Source: Raffaelea ambrosiae (Eukaryota; Ascomycota; Sordariomycetes; Ophiostomatales; Ophiostomataceae). From it: a stretch of DNA of 64,000 nucleotides. Positions 45,715 to 55,778 of the stretch are shown piece by piece. Location of the stretch: positions 684,872 through 748,871 of the forward strand of contig PCDI01000017.1 of assembly GCA_002778195.1 (NCBI GenBank). The letters are read 5' to 3'. Numbering within the stretch: position 1 is the stretch's first letter; each line of letters opens with the position of its first letter. The position numbers were made by a program, and so were the translations under genes. The notes beneath the pieces were generated by a model. It made no database searches. It was not told where the DNA came from and saw only the letters and a program-made list of their open reading frames with translations.

Positions 45715-46619
45715 TTATGCCCACACTTGGTCTGCCAGATCTTGGAGCCCGTCCACGGTGATGCGCACATCACGCTCACCGCGGCTCCCGTCTGCAGGAC
45801 GGAGGAAAAGGAGGTCAAACTCCAGAACCAATGCGCCACTGGCCACTGTATAGGAAGCCGGGACGCTGCCCGGAACCGGGGCGATCTCGATCTCTTGACG
45901 GAGGATAGGATCAAGACCAGGAGTGCTGCGCGTTGCCGTAGCACCGGGTCGACCTCGCGGAGCCCCTTCCGTATACTTCTCAATGACAATCTTTTTTTCT
46001 GCCCCGATCAGCTTGACCAAGAGGACGATGTTCACAGCATGCTCGGACGCCGAAAACCACCAGCGCATGGTGCGCCTCAAACTCCCCAGCGACTGGCTGT
46101 AGCCAGCTTCCATCACCAGTGTGGGCCACCCAGCGCCGTCGCGGGCGTCTCGTGGGAGCCCGCAAGAGTCGCCTTCGCCCTCGTCCTTCCCGCCATCGCG
46201 CTTGTAGGTGGTCGACCCGCGCTCTCTCCAGGCTTTGCGAGGCAGGCCCATCGATGTCATGTCGTCTCTCATGTAGAGGTAGAGTGTTCGATGTGCCTCT
46301 TCGTGCGGACTAGAGGGGGCGGTGATGTACAGGGTCTTCTCCGCGGCCCTGTAATGAAATTTGAGTCCGGGTAACAGCTTGCTGCGTTCCTCGCTGAGCT
46401 TGGAGTAGTGCACAGGCGATACGTCTGTCTAGCCAGAACCAGGGGTGGAAAACAAACGTCAACACTTGTGAGCAGGGGCGGTTGGGATGATCACGTCGGC
46501 CTATGAGCAAAGAGCAACGTACCCTCTACAACAATGAAGTCGCCCGCGAGAGCTCGAAGCTCTGCTGACAGCGCTTCTCTGCTCGAAAAATGGACACGCG
46601 TGTCCTCTGTCGGTGACAT
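45715..46619 (-). CDS. Fungal protein of unknown function, possible PD-(D/E)XK-like fold
   Basis: Exons 46523-46619 and 45715-46424 join in frame to 268 residues. The join creates LAGDFIVVEGDVSPVHYSKL, a continuous strand-turn-helix, supporting the splice (98-bp intron 46425-46522). The core contains LLPGLKFHYRAAEKTLYITAP, GSTTYKRDGG, GEGDSCGLP (Asp118), WPTLVMEAGYSQSLGSLR (Glu138), MRWWF and VNIVLLVKL (Lys170), then KKIVIEKY. I recall similar proteins as an uncharacterised family common in filamentous fungi. The order acidic residue, then P-x-L-V-x-E-x-G-x-S-x-S, then a hydrophobic strand with Lys resembles Uma2/PD-(D/E)XK nuclease domains; that fold is inference. No signal peptide or membrane segment. 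The start at 46619 lies 12 bp from a GT microsatellite in the presumed leader. Confidence 0.75.
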
Positions 46620-46630
46620 ATTCGGGGTTT

Positions 46631-46656
46631 TGTGTGTGTGTGTGTGTGTGTGTGTG
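46631..46656 (+). repeat. TG microsatellite in the leader of the 46-kb gene
   Basis: Thirteen TG units ending 12 bp upstream of the inferred start codon of the minus-strand gene (CA repeats in its transcript). Confidence 0.95.
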
Positions 46657-47894
46657 CTGAGGCAGACTCTGGTGAGCCGACAGGCGTTGTCGATCGTGAA
46701 TCGCGAGCAACTTCCATCGCGTTAGAATAAAGATGGTGATGGTTTGAAGAGAAACAACTTTGATGAAGAAAGGCTGGTTCGATGTTAGGTCGAGTGGGAA
46801 AATTCATACCGTCAAGTTAGGCACCAGTCGCAATCGGTGAAACAAGAAGTGGCGGGCAACTCATGTAACACAAGGCCGCAGACTCTGACCCGCCTGGCCA
46901 AAGCAAAGACCAGATGAGGCATCGAAGAAGAGAACTTGCCCTGAACGGGAGCCTGATCTTCCGTTACCCGGGTCCAACGAACACAGTCAAGCAAACATCA
47001 CAGTAGACGGACAGTGAATGCATGTCCACACAGTAACCCAGTCTGACGGTGGCCTTACGTAACCAGACACAAGGGATAGCTGGGTTTGTAACATCTGCAA
47101 GTCGGATTAGACGCTCGTCATCCCCCCACACTACGGCCGATCTCCAGGCAAGATCCCGAGCAGCTCCCAAGGCAGCGTCCTGCTGCGCAGCAATGCAAAT
47201 TAGTGATTTGGGGGAACCACTTACACGCCATCAGGCACAGCCCAAGCCGCGGAGCAATTGACGGCCCGCCTGGCTGGGACGAAGTGAGCCTGGAATGCAA
47301 CGAAATGTTGCCTTGGGTGGCACACACACGCACATACAATGATACACACAGAGAGGATTAACCCCGGATTTTGCCTGAATAGACTTGCCTCATTCTCTCT
47401 CTCCCTATCTCTAGTCTAGTCTTTGTCTCTGATCTAGAGATTGAAGTCTTTTCTGGAATCTCGTAAACGAAAACTGTAGTTATGCCGGCTAGTGTATGCA
47501 AAGAATCATATGAAAGAATAACGACACAAGCAAAGAAAACGGAGTGTATGCAAATCGTCAAATGAAGAATAAACAACAGAGGCAAAGAAAAATACGAAAC
47601 AAAGACACAAAACAACGCCCAGCATCCAAACATCCAAACATCCAGACATCCCGACATCTATACCCCCCCCCCTAATCTATGATTTCAGGTTCCCAACAAA
47701 AGACTTAAACAAGAAAATGAATTGCACCCAAATAGGAAGGTTGGTTCGTGCTTCCCTTTCTCTTTCTCTCTTCCCCACGTCCCTCGCACAAATCTCCCAG
47801 ACCAGAAATCGTCATCGGGCCGCTGCGCCTCGCTCTCTCCCGCCCCCCAACAAGAGACACGGCAATTCTCTCACACTCCCCTGCCCCCGAGGAT
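46657..47894. other. Intergenic region between the 46-kb gene and PSK1
   Basis: 46657-47360 is mixed sequence with no exon. 47360-47700 is A-rich, with an imperfect CATCCAAA-type tandem repeat and a C run. The remainder is the 3' flank of PSK1. Confidence 0.5.
47622..47657 (+). repeat. Imperfect ACATCC(A/C)(A/G) tandem repeat
   Basis: Four or five units of 8-9 bp (CATCCAAA, CATCCAGA, CATCCCGA), followed by a run of C. Confidence 0.85.
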
Positions 47895-50177
47895 TCACGC
47901 CATCATCGGAAAGTTGCTGTCGTTCAGCACACTCGTGCTCGCCACAAAACTGAACCCGCCAAATGGATCATCCTTGAAGCTGCTGCTGCTGCCGCCCGCG
48001 CCGTCCGCGCCAGTGCCTCGTCGGCCGCGCACAGCCACAGGGCTCCGCGCACCGCCGCCCCGGCTGCCGCGGCGGCCGCTGCCTTCCATGGCCTTGGATC
48101 CTGTTGCTGTTGATGTCGTTGCTGCTGCTGAGGCTGCGGCTGCGGCTGCGGCTGCCGGCGACAAGGGCGAAATCACCGGGCTCAGGGCCAGCTCGGTGAA
48201 CTCGGGCGCAAAGTTCTCCGCCAGCTCCGGATCCGTAATGACCGGCTGGATGGGCGGCTCGAGCTGTCGGGCCTCCAGCCGCTCCCAGTTGACGCGGCGG
48301 AAGAAGCGGTGGGACTTGATGGTGGCGAGGTCCTTGGGCATGTGGGCGCCGAGGCGCTTGCGGGGGTCCTTGCGCAGGAGGCGCGTCAGCAGGTCCTTGG
48401 CGTCGGGCGTGAGAAAGTACGGCAGGACCAGCTTCTGCTTGACAATGTTGTCCTGGATCTTGGCATTGTTGCGGCCCCGGAACGGCGGGTGGCCCGTCAG
48501 CAGGTCGTAGCCCAGCGCGCCAAACGACCACCAGTCGACGGCGCGGCCGTACCGCTTGCCCAGCACCACCTCGGGCGCCATGTACTCGACCGTGCCCAGC
48601 ATCGAGTGGCAGCAGCTGGCGTCGTCGCTGTCCTCGCCGTTTTTGTTGTTGGCGGCATCGTTGTTGTTGCCGCAGCCCGGCAGAGCCACCTTGGACAGGC
48701 CAAAATCGGTCAGCAGCAGGTGGCCCTCGGCGTCCAGCAGACAGTTTTCCGGCTTCAGGTCGCGGTACACCACGCCGAGCGTGTCGTGCAGGTGCGACAG
48801 CGCCAGCACCATCTCGGCCATGTAAAAGGCGGCGGTGGGCTCGCTGAACATGCGCTCGGCGCTCAGGTGGGTAAACAGCTCGCCGCCCTGGCCGTACTCG
48901 AGGATGAGGTACAGCTTCTCGCGGTCCTGGAAGGCGTAGTAGAGCTTGACCACAAACGGGTGCCGGTTGACCGACTCCAGGATCTGGCGCTCCGTCTTGG
49001 TCTGCTCCACCAGCTTCTTATGCACGACCAGCGACGCCTTCTTGAACTGCTTCTGCGCGTACAGCCGGCCCGTCGAGTGCTGCTTCACCAGCAGCACCGT
49101 GCCGTACGAGCCCTTGCCCAGGCACCGCAGCGGCTCAAAGTCGTCGGCCGTCATTTTCTTGTGCGGTGGGTTGTTGTTGTTGCTGTTGTTTTTGCTGCTG
49201 TTGGCGGTGGTGCCAGTGCCAGTGGTCCCCGTCGCTGCCGTCGCAGTGTTGTCGTCGTCGTTGGCAGTGGTTTCCTCCAGCGGAGTAGTTTCAGCAACAT
49301 CCACAACACCAGCAGCAACAGCACTGGCGGCCACGTCCTCCACCCGCTCCGCACTGTCTTTGTACTCGGCCGTCTTCTCGTCTTCCATGTCGAAGGTGTC
49401 GGGAACACCTGCCGTTTCCGCTGCCGCGTCTGCCTTCGTCCGGTCCAGGTCCATGTCTCCACAGACCAGGCCGTCCTCGATCGTCCAGCGCACGTTCTCC
49501 CGCACGACGCTGTCGCTGACAAAGTCGTTCTCGAGGTTGATGATGTAGCGCGTCGAGCCGTTGCGAAGCGTCGTGCCGGGGCCGCCCTCGTCGGCGCTCG
49601 TGTTGCTCGAGATTTCGTGGCTGTTGCTGCGGCTGCTGCCCGTGTTGAGGCGGCTCGTGGAAGACGAGTCGTCGTTCTGGCTGTCGGAGCTCTTGTGGTA
49701 GGGCGTCGTCTTCGTCGCAGCAGCAGCAGCAGCAGCAGACCCCCGCTGCTTCTTCTTATCCGAAGACAGCGGAGAGGCCATGCGCATGGTCCGGCTGAGG
49801 GCCGCCTCGGTCTGGTTGGTCACGATCGGCTTCGGGCGCGGCTTCGAGATCGGAATCGGGATCGGAATCGGAGCCGGCGAGCTGGCCCGCGACGACGCCG
49901 CCGACGTGTCCAGGCTGAGCGAGTCGACCTGCATGCGCAGCTTGGCAATACCACTCACAGCCGGCGATCCGGCCGGGCGCAGCACAGGGCTGCAGTTGGC
50001 GCTGACCACGTCGTCGAGCACGGGCATGCGCTTCTTGCGGTTGCGCCGTGCCGAGACGCTGCCTCCGCTGCCGTTGACGCTGCTGGTGACGCCGTAGTCG
50101 CTGTCCTCGTCGCCCGAGGTCACCGGCGTGCCGTGGAAGCCGCGCACGGTCGTCAGAGCGTGAGGTGGAGCATCCAT
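47895..50177 (-). CDS. psk1: S6-kinase-like AGC protein kinase (Psk1 family)
   Basis: Single-exon gene, 760 residues. The first 340 residues are Ser/Asn/Asp-rich. The kinase starts at about 346 with DDFEPLRCLGKGSYGTVLLVKQ, then YAQKQFKK (catalytic Lys), YRDLKPENCLLD (Asp473), TDFGLSK (Asp491) and GTVEYMAPEVVLGKRYGRAVDWWSFG. The activation segment has an Asn/Asp/Ser-rich insertion of about 20 residues between DFG and the T-loop. The PDK1-site region reads CHSMLGT rather than the S6K-type HTFCGT; I recall a similar SILGT in other fungal Psk1 proteins. The C-terminal tail ends in FGGFSFVAS (739-747), the hydrophobic motif targeted by TORC1 in Psk1. Family knowledge places it in TOR signalling towards ribosomal protein S6. 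It neighbours PRP4 and lies 11 kb from SCH9. The 743-residue frame on the opposite strand is an artefact of GC-rich codons. Confidence 0.93.
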   Translation of the reverse strand: MDAPPHALTTVRGFHGTPVTSGDEDSDYGVTSSVNGSGGSVSARRNRKKRMPVLDDVVSANCSPVLRPAGSPAVSGIAKLRMQVDSLSLDTSAASSRASSPAPIPIPIPISKPRPKPIVTNQTEAALSRTMRMASPLSSDKKKQRGSAAAAAAATKTTPYHKSSDSQNDDSSSTSRLNTGSSRSNSHEISSNTSADEGGPGTTLRNGSTRYIINLENDFVSDSVVRENVRWTIEDGLVCGDMDLDRTKADAAAETAGVPDTFDMEDEKTAEYKDSAERVEDVAASAVAAGVVDVAETTPLEETTANDDDNTATAATGTTGTGTTANSSKNNSNNNNPPHKKMTADDFEPLRCLGKGSYGTVLLVKQHSTGRLYAQKQFKKASLVVHKKLVEQTKTERQILESVNRHPFVVKLYYAFQDREKLYLILEYGQGGELFTHLSAERMFSEPTAAFYMAEMVLALSHLHDTLGVVYRDLKPENCLLDAEGHLLLTDFGLSKVALPGCGNNNDAANNKNGEDSDDASCCHSMLGTVEYMAPEVVLGKRYGRAVDWWSFGALGYDLLTGHPPFRGRNNAKIQDNIVKQKLVLPYFLTPDAKDLLTRLLRKDPRKRLGAHMPKDLATIKSHRFFRRVNWERLEARQLEPPIQPVITDPELAENFAPEFTELALSPVISPLSPAAAAAAAASAAATTSTATGSKAMEGSGRRGSRGGGARSPVAVRGRRGTGADGAGGSSSSFKDDPFGGFSFVASTSVLNDSNFPMMA

Positions 50178-51540
50178 GGCTTTCTTCTTCTTCTTCGAAG
50201 AAGCGGTGGGTGGTGTTGTATTTCGGGGGAAAAATTAAGAGAACGAAGACCGCGCAGAAGAGAAAAGAGCTTTCTCGTCCGCCGGGGTTTCGATCACGCA
50301 AAAAAAGAATTGAAGGGCCTTGCCAAGCCCAGAGTCCTCAAGAGCCCCCTCAAAACGAGGTGTTTAAGGAACGTCGCCCCGTCGTCGCTCGGCGTCGCGG
50401 CGCGCCTCGGAGAGAAGATTTCGAAGGAGTCTCGAGGCAGTCAGCTGACGCATCTGGTACCGGAAGAAAGAAGGCGAGTTTTCGGCGTGAGGGCCTTGAA
50501 TATGCATTGGCAAGGGGAGGACAGGGAGGAAAGAGGATAGGGGAGGAGAGTCGTGCTTGCGGTTTGTATTTTGGTGGTGGTGGTTTCTGTGACACAGGGT
50601 CGCGAGAAAAAAAGGAGGGAAGAAAAGAAAAGCAAAAACTAGAAGGAGGGAATCGGAAAAGGCACATGCTAGGCAGGCAAAAAAGAGTACTTAGTACTTT
50701 GTTAATAGGGCGGAGCACTTATTGGGGAAGAACTCTAAAAAAAAAATTTAAGGCGGAGAAAACACGCGGTCCCACATTAATGGAAAATTGCAGCGAGTCA
50801 CAGCCGCCACAGCAGGCACACGCTGGCCATATCGAGTGTGGAGGGGGCGCTTCAGGCCGCTGCAGATCTTTTTTGAAATTTTCCCTTTCTAGGCACCCTG
50901 TTAAATTTCCAGCTGCCTGTAAATTACGTCAAGGGGCTGCCAGGGGGGGGGCTGGACCAAGCAATCTGCAGCGAGCAAATCATCGGCTAACAACGGCCGT
51001 TTCCGGTGCATTGTTGACAATAAAGACTTTTGCATAATTTTGACAGCCCATTTGACAGCCGACCATTCTTACTAATCCGCGCTCAGCCTGGACCAAATAC
51101 ACATGGTGTCTATGAATATGTGCACAAGCAATTCGTCTGTTTAATAATAACTGGTCTTACTTATCAAATTGCCACAATCTCGTGCAGACGTCGTGCACAG
51201 CTCGCTCGGCGGCGGAGATCTGCGCCGCCAGACAGCCGCGGGTTTCACTAATCATTGACCGGGTAGACGGATAGCCAGAGGGTGTTGCTCGGCTATGGCT
51301 ATGGCAGGGAGCCCACACAAACACCTCCACAAACAAGTCTAAGACCGTCACCGCACCCGAAAAGTTCGGCCAAGGCTTTGGCGAGACCAGCCCTTTAGTA
51401 GAAACGTCGTTGGGGGGGGGGGGGGCTACTTCATCTCGCCTCGTGATCTTGCTGCAGTCAATCTGGGTATCGTAGTTTATTATTTTTTTTTTTGGCCCTG
51501 CAATAAATCACTCTTTTCCCCTATCGATCCGCCCCTAATA
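50178..51540. other. Intergenic region: PSK1 promoter and PRP4 3' flank
   Basis: 50178-50760 is mixed, the PSK1 promoter side. 50760-51400 is more A/T-rich with no exon seen. A G14 run lies at 51412-51425 and a T run at 51482-51494, just past the PRP4 stop. Confidence 0.5.
51412..51425 (+). repeat. Poly-G run (14 G)
   Basis: Homopolymer about 115 bp beyond the stop codon of minus-strand PRP4. Confidence 0.9.
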
Positions 51541-53497
51541 TCAGTACAGCCCAGTTCCGTCGTCCCGTCCCCACAGCTTCACCGTCTTGTCGTGGCCACC
51601 GCTGACTATCCACTTGCCGTCCCGGCTGACGTCCACGCTCGACACGGGGCCCGTGTGTCCGTTCAGCGTCTGCACCAGTGCCCAGTCGTCTGCCGAGTGG
51701 ATGTGGATCTTTTGGTCGAAGCCGCTCGACACAATGAACGTGCCCGACGTCTTGGGCCGCTCCAGTGTCAGGACGGTCTTCTCGTCGCTGCCGCCGCCCT
51801 CGCCCTCGCCGTTGGTGTTGGTGTTGGTGTTGGAGGTCTTCATCTCTGCCACCGGCGGCGGCGTCCCCAGCAGGGGGTCATCCAGACCCTTGAACCACCG
51901 AATGTCCGACACCGTGCTCGAGTGTGCGCCGATGCCGCCCGTCCGCGCCACCTTGCGGATGTCCCAGCACTTGACCCAGCCGTCGGCCGACGCCGTCAAC
52001 AGCCGGTGGCCATCCGCACTCCAGTCGAGACCGTAGATCGGCTTAATGTGCCCGTCGAGGGGCCCGTCCAGGATCATGACGGTGCGGCCCGACCGCAGAT
52101 CCCAGATCCGGCCGATGCTGTCCAGTCCCGCGCTTGCAATCAGCGACCCGTCCGAGTTGAAGCTGACGGCGTACACGCCCCGCGAGTGGCCCTCTTGTCG
52201 GAGCAGCTCGGCGCTGTTTGTGGTAGCACTGGATTGGGTGTTTTCTGTGGCTGACCCTTCTCCCATTGCGTCCTCGTCCTGCTGTCCCCCGGTCCCAATC
52301 TCGCCCGCTCGCTGCACGTCCCAGAGCCGCCAGGTCATGTCCTCCGAGGCCGACGCCAGGTACCGGCCCGACGGGTGGAACTCGACGCGGCATACCCGCT
52401 GCGAGTGTCCCGCCAGCGTAGCCACCGGCGTGTCCTGGTTCAGCGACCACAGGTGCACCAGGCCCTCGGCGCCGCCCGACGCCAGATTCACGGCGTCGGC
52501 GGATACGCCGGATTCGGGCAGCGTCGCGCCGGGGAACCACGACAGACCGCTGATCTTGCTGGTGTGGCCGCGCAGGGGCCGTACTGGTTCCAGGTCGGGC
52601 ACGCGGTACAGCCCCAGGGAGCCGCCAAAGTTGCCGACGGCCACGTACTCGCTGTTGGGCGACAGGCGCGTCATGCTGATGTTGCGGTCGCCGATCGGCT
52701 GGCTGGCCTGCAGCTCGAACCCGCGCAGCTTGCTCTTGATCTGGTCGCGGAACTTGACGTGGGTCCGCAGCGGAATGGTCGACTCGGCCCGCTGGAGGGC
52801 GACTTGCTGTTGCGTGCGCGGCAGGCTGTACTGGGTCATGGCCACGCGCGCCTGCAGCAGAGCAGGCCCGCCCGGTGTGTAGAACTCGTCCTGTGTTTCC
52901 TCCTCGCTGTCGTCGCTGTCGTCGACGTCTGCCGCGTCCTCCATATCCACGTCTTCGCCGTCACCACCACCACCACGCGCACCTGCCGCGGCCGCCGCTG
53001 CCTGCTGCCGCTCAGCCACGGCGCCGGCCAGCAGATCCCGCAGACGCGCTTTCCGGTCGGGCGCCTTCTCGCCAAAGAGCGTCACCGGCTCGCCCAGCTC
53101 GCGCAGCTTCTCGCGGACCTTGGCATCCTCCTTGGGCACGGCGATGGTCGCGGCGATCTTCTTGCGGGCGAGCTGGGCGAGGAGCTCCGAGGCCTTTTCG
53201 GGGGCGATGCCAGAAGCCGTCGTGGGGATTTCGTAGTCATGTTCGAGTGCTTGCAGGAGACGAAAGCTTGTTAGAACAATAAGCACAAAGAGATGTATGG
53301 CATGGCAGCTAGAAAATAACAGTCAGACGCATCCAAGGCAAAAAAAAAAACACTTACGGACGCTGGCCAGGTCAATACGGCGGTCCTTTGTCACAGGTAA
53401 ATGTCAGCAACCCGCGAGCGTCTATAGCCGAGAGACACACCGCTCGTACCTCTTCTTCTGCGTCCTCCACATAGGCCATCCGCGAGGGATGGATCAT
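51541..53497 (-). CDS. prp4: U4/U6 small nuclear ribonucleoprotein Prp4 (SFM + WD40)
   Basis: Spliceosomal WD40 protein that binds U4/U6 with Prp3 in the tri-snRNP. Three minus-strand exons, 53450-53497, 53358-53385 and 51541-53249, join in frame to 594 residues. The first codes MIHPSRMAYVEDAEEE, the second only DRRIDLASV. The SFM domain (LEHDYEIPTTASG, AKVREKLRELGEPVTLFGEKAPDRKARLRDLL) at about 26-80 is the Prp4/Prp18 signature. Residues 80-130 are an acidic, Ala/Gly-rich spacer. About residues 220-594 form seven WD repeats, with clear WD or GH marks in HLWSLN, WRLWDVQ, GRIWDLR, VKCWDIR and VKLWGRD. The gap between blades 5 and 6 holds a Thr/Asn/Gly-rich insertion (TNTNTNGEGEGGG). Short introns (64 and 108 bp) and a very short exon 2 are as expected for a fungal gene. 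This is the splicing factor Prp4, not the kinase of the same name. Confidence 0.95.
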
Positions 53498-54330
53498 CCT
53501 GGCGTGCGGTCTCGAGGCGCGAGAGCTGCCTGGACAGCTCCCACACTACGTCGCAGGAATGCGAGCTCGGGAAGCGGAGTTGAGGGGCTCTGTGCAGGAA
53601 ATAAACCCAGTATCGTTGCTCGCCGTGTCGAATTTTGCCGTTTGCCGACTCGTCGCCTGTTCTGGGAGTGCTGCTCAGCAAGAGGATGGACATGCCCGTC
53701 GCTCGTCTTCAGGGTCTGAAAAGTTGACTTTTTGGATGCGGCGTTGGAAAAAGTAGTGTCACGTGGGTCTACCTGTAAGCTAGTGACTCCTAACTGCTAG
53801 CGGCTCTAGTTACTACATAGTAACTAGTTAGTACTCCCACTCTTCCCAACAACCGACCCGAAGAGTTCCCCACACCCAAATCTTCGCGCACATGCTAACA
53901 CAGCAGCCAACCCACTAAAAAGCCGACGCCAATCACGCCGTCCACAACCGACATTACCTTCTGTTGCAACGGTGCAGGGCTCGCTCCGCCGGCTCCGTGT
54001 TGCCTGTCGAACCACCCGAGCAACCCCTGGTTGCATTTTCTGCCTCTGCTCCTCCTGGTCTATTCCTGTTTTCCTTTTTTTTGTCACTCTTTCCTTTTTT
54101 TCCCGTCCTGGCACAAAGATATGGTGCAGCCGTGCGTCTGATGTCACGATACCTCACTCTCCTTCAATGGACTGCTGCTCTGATGCCCAGTGAAGACCAG
54201 CTGTAGTGTGGCTCCCTGCAGAGAAAAAAAGCGGCTGTTTGTTTCTTTCAGGCTTCCCGACCGAGCTGCCGAGAAAGCACCAGAGAAGCAAGGCAGCACA
54301 GGACGGACATTCCGCTGCCAAGAAAACACA
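53498..54330. other. Divergent promoter region between PRP4 and MPO1
   Basis: About 830 bp shared by two outward-transcribed genes. It carries a CACGTG at about 53760-53765. No exon seen. Confidence 0.5.
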
Positions 54331-55155
54331 ATGAATCTCGATCTGGAAAAGCACCTCGTCTTTGTAAGTCAGGCTGTAGGCCCCTCCCCCTTGCCATATG
54401 AGAATGCACTACTAGCACAACCTTCGTCGCCCATTCAGACATAAAACCAACGGCCGTCAGCAAAGCTAACACAAACGCGTGCTCTCATCCTTCCAGTATG
54501 GCGCCTACCACCACAACCAGGTCAATGTGGCCATCCACATGTGTTGTGTGCTTCCCATCATGTTTACGTACTTTTGGATGGTCAGTCCTGTGATTTTTTT
54601 TTTAATCCTGTCTGTTGTCTTGTATATCGTATCCTCCCTTTGCTCACTCTCACTCTCCCCCCCCCTCCCCCCCCAAAAAAGGCATCCAACTCGCCCGTGC
54701 TCATCCCCCTTCCCTCTTGGCTCACCATCCCGAATCTGCCGCTGAACCTGGGCTCGATCGCCTCCATCGTCTACGGCAGCCTCTATGTGCTGATGGAGCC
54801 CGTTGCCGGCACCGCCCTGGCCATCCTCTGCATCGGCGGCGCCGCCTTGGGCAACTACGTGCTCGCCCACTTTGACGCCCGCGAGGTCAACTCCTACTGC
54901 ATTGCCATCAACGTGGTCTGCTGGATCTTCCAGTTCATCGGCCACGGCAAGTTTGAGGGTCGTGCGCCGGCTCTGCTGGACAACCTGTTCCAGGCCATCT
55001 TCCTAGCGCCGCTGTTTGTCTGGCTCGAGCTGCTGTTCAAGTTCGGCTACCGCCAGGAGCTGCAGGGCCGCCTCGAGAGGGAGGTGCAAAAGGAGATTGC
55101 CAAGTTCCGGGCGTCTCGCAACGGCAACGCGGCCAAGAACGGAAAGGCTCACTGA
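54331..55155 (+). CDS. mpo1: Mpo1-like 2-hydroxy fatty acid dioxygenase (DUF962)
   Basis: ER multi-pass enzyme; in yeast Mpo1 shortens 2-hydroxy fatty acids by alpha-oxidation in phytosphingosine degradation, using Fe2+. Exons 54331-54363, 54497-54580 and 54682-55155 join in frame to 196 residues, the family size. The N-terminus MNLDLEKHLVFYGAYHHNQVNVAIHMCCVLP contains the conserved His/Asn/His cluster (His16, His17, Asn18, His25) thought to bind iron. Four hydrophobic segments follow. The second His motif, FIGHGKFEGRAPALLDN, precedes the last membrane helices. The tail is basic and helical. The second intron (54581-54681) ends in CCCCAAAAAAG, so the acceptor lacks the usual pyrimidine before AG. 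It is nonetheless forced by the frame and family sequence. Confidence 0.93.
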
Positions 55156-55778
55156 GGGACGGACGACGTGTGGAGCGGCGCTCGTCTCAGACGCCGCCTG
55201 CCATCCATCCTTCATCCCTCTCCCCGTCCGTCCGTCTTCTCTATCCAGACTCTCCCTTTCTCCCTTTCTTCTTGGCCAGTCTCCGAATCGGTTGGCTGCT
55301 GGCGCATATGGGTAGCCAGGAGATCAATCGGCATGACCATCCAGTCCACTCTTCATGCCATGTACATCTCGCCATTCATGTTCATTCATGATCATACGCC
55401 CCATTCAAGCCAAGGCTATGATCCTCTCACTCTCTCACACTTCCAGCCCGTTTGCCAAAGCGGAAGCGATTCAACAGCTCGAATTACTGTTTACGGCCTT
55501 GAATCTACCAACGCGAATCAAATCCACCAACGCGAAATCAGGACACAAATTTTTTTTTTTTTTTCAATAACAATCATCGCAGGAAATGCAGTTGCACGAC
55601 ACGTTTAGGGCACACACATTTAGCAACAAAACAATATATATAAATCGACGCTTTGTTCTATCTCCTTTTTTGGCTCAATTTTGTTCTTACCTGCCTTGTT
55701 GGCTCTTGTTTCTTGCCCAGGGGCTTTGCTTGGTCAACCTGTCAGCTGTTCCCCATGTTTGATCCTCACTTACCGTCG
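55156..55778. other. Intergenic region between convergent MPO1 and the 57-kb gene
   Basis: 3' flanks of both genes: CT-rich after the MPO1 stop, a T run at about 55549-55564, then an AATATATATAAAT stretch near 55632. No exon seen. Confidence 0.5.

Noticed and set aside
48309..50540. 743-codon open frame antisense to PSK1
   Set aside because: It mirrors GC-rich kinase codons; the translation is Val/Arg/Ala/Leu-biased with no domain, while the opposite strand is an intact kinase.
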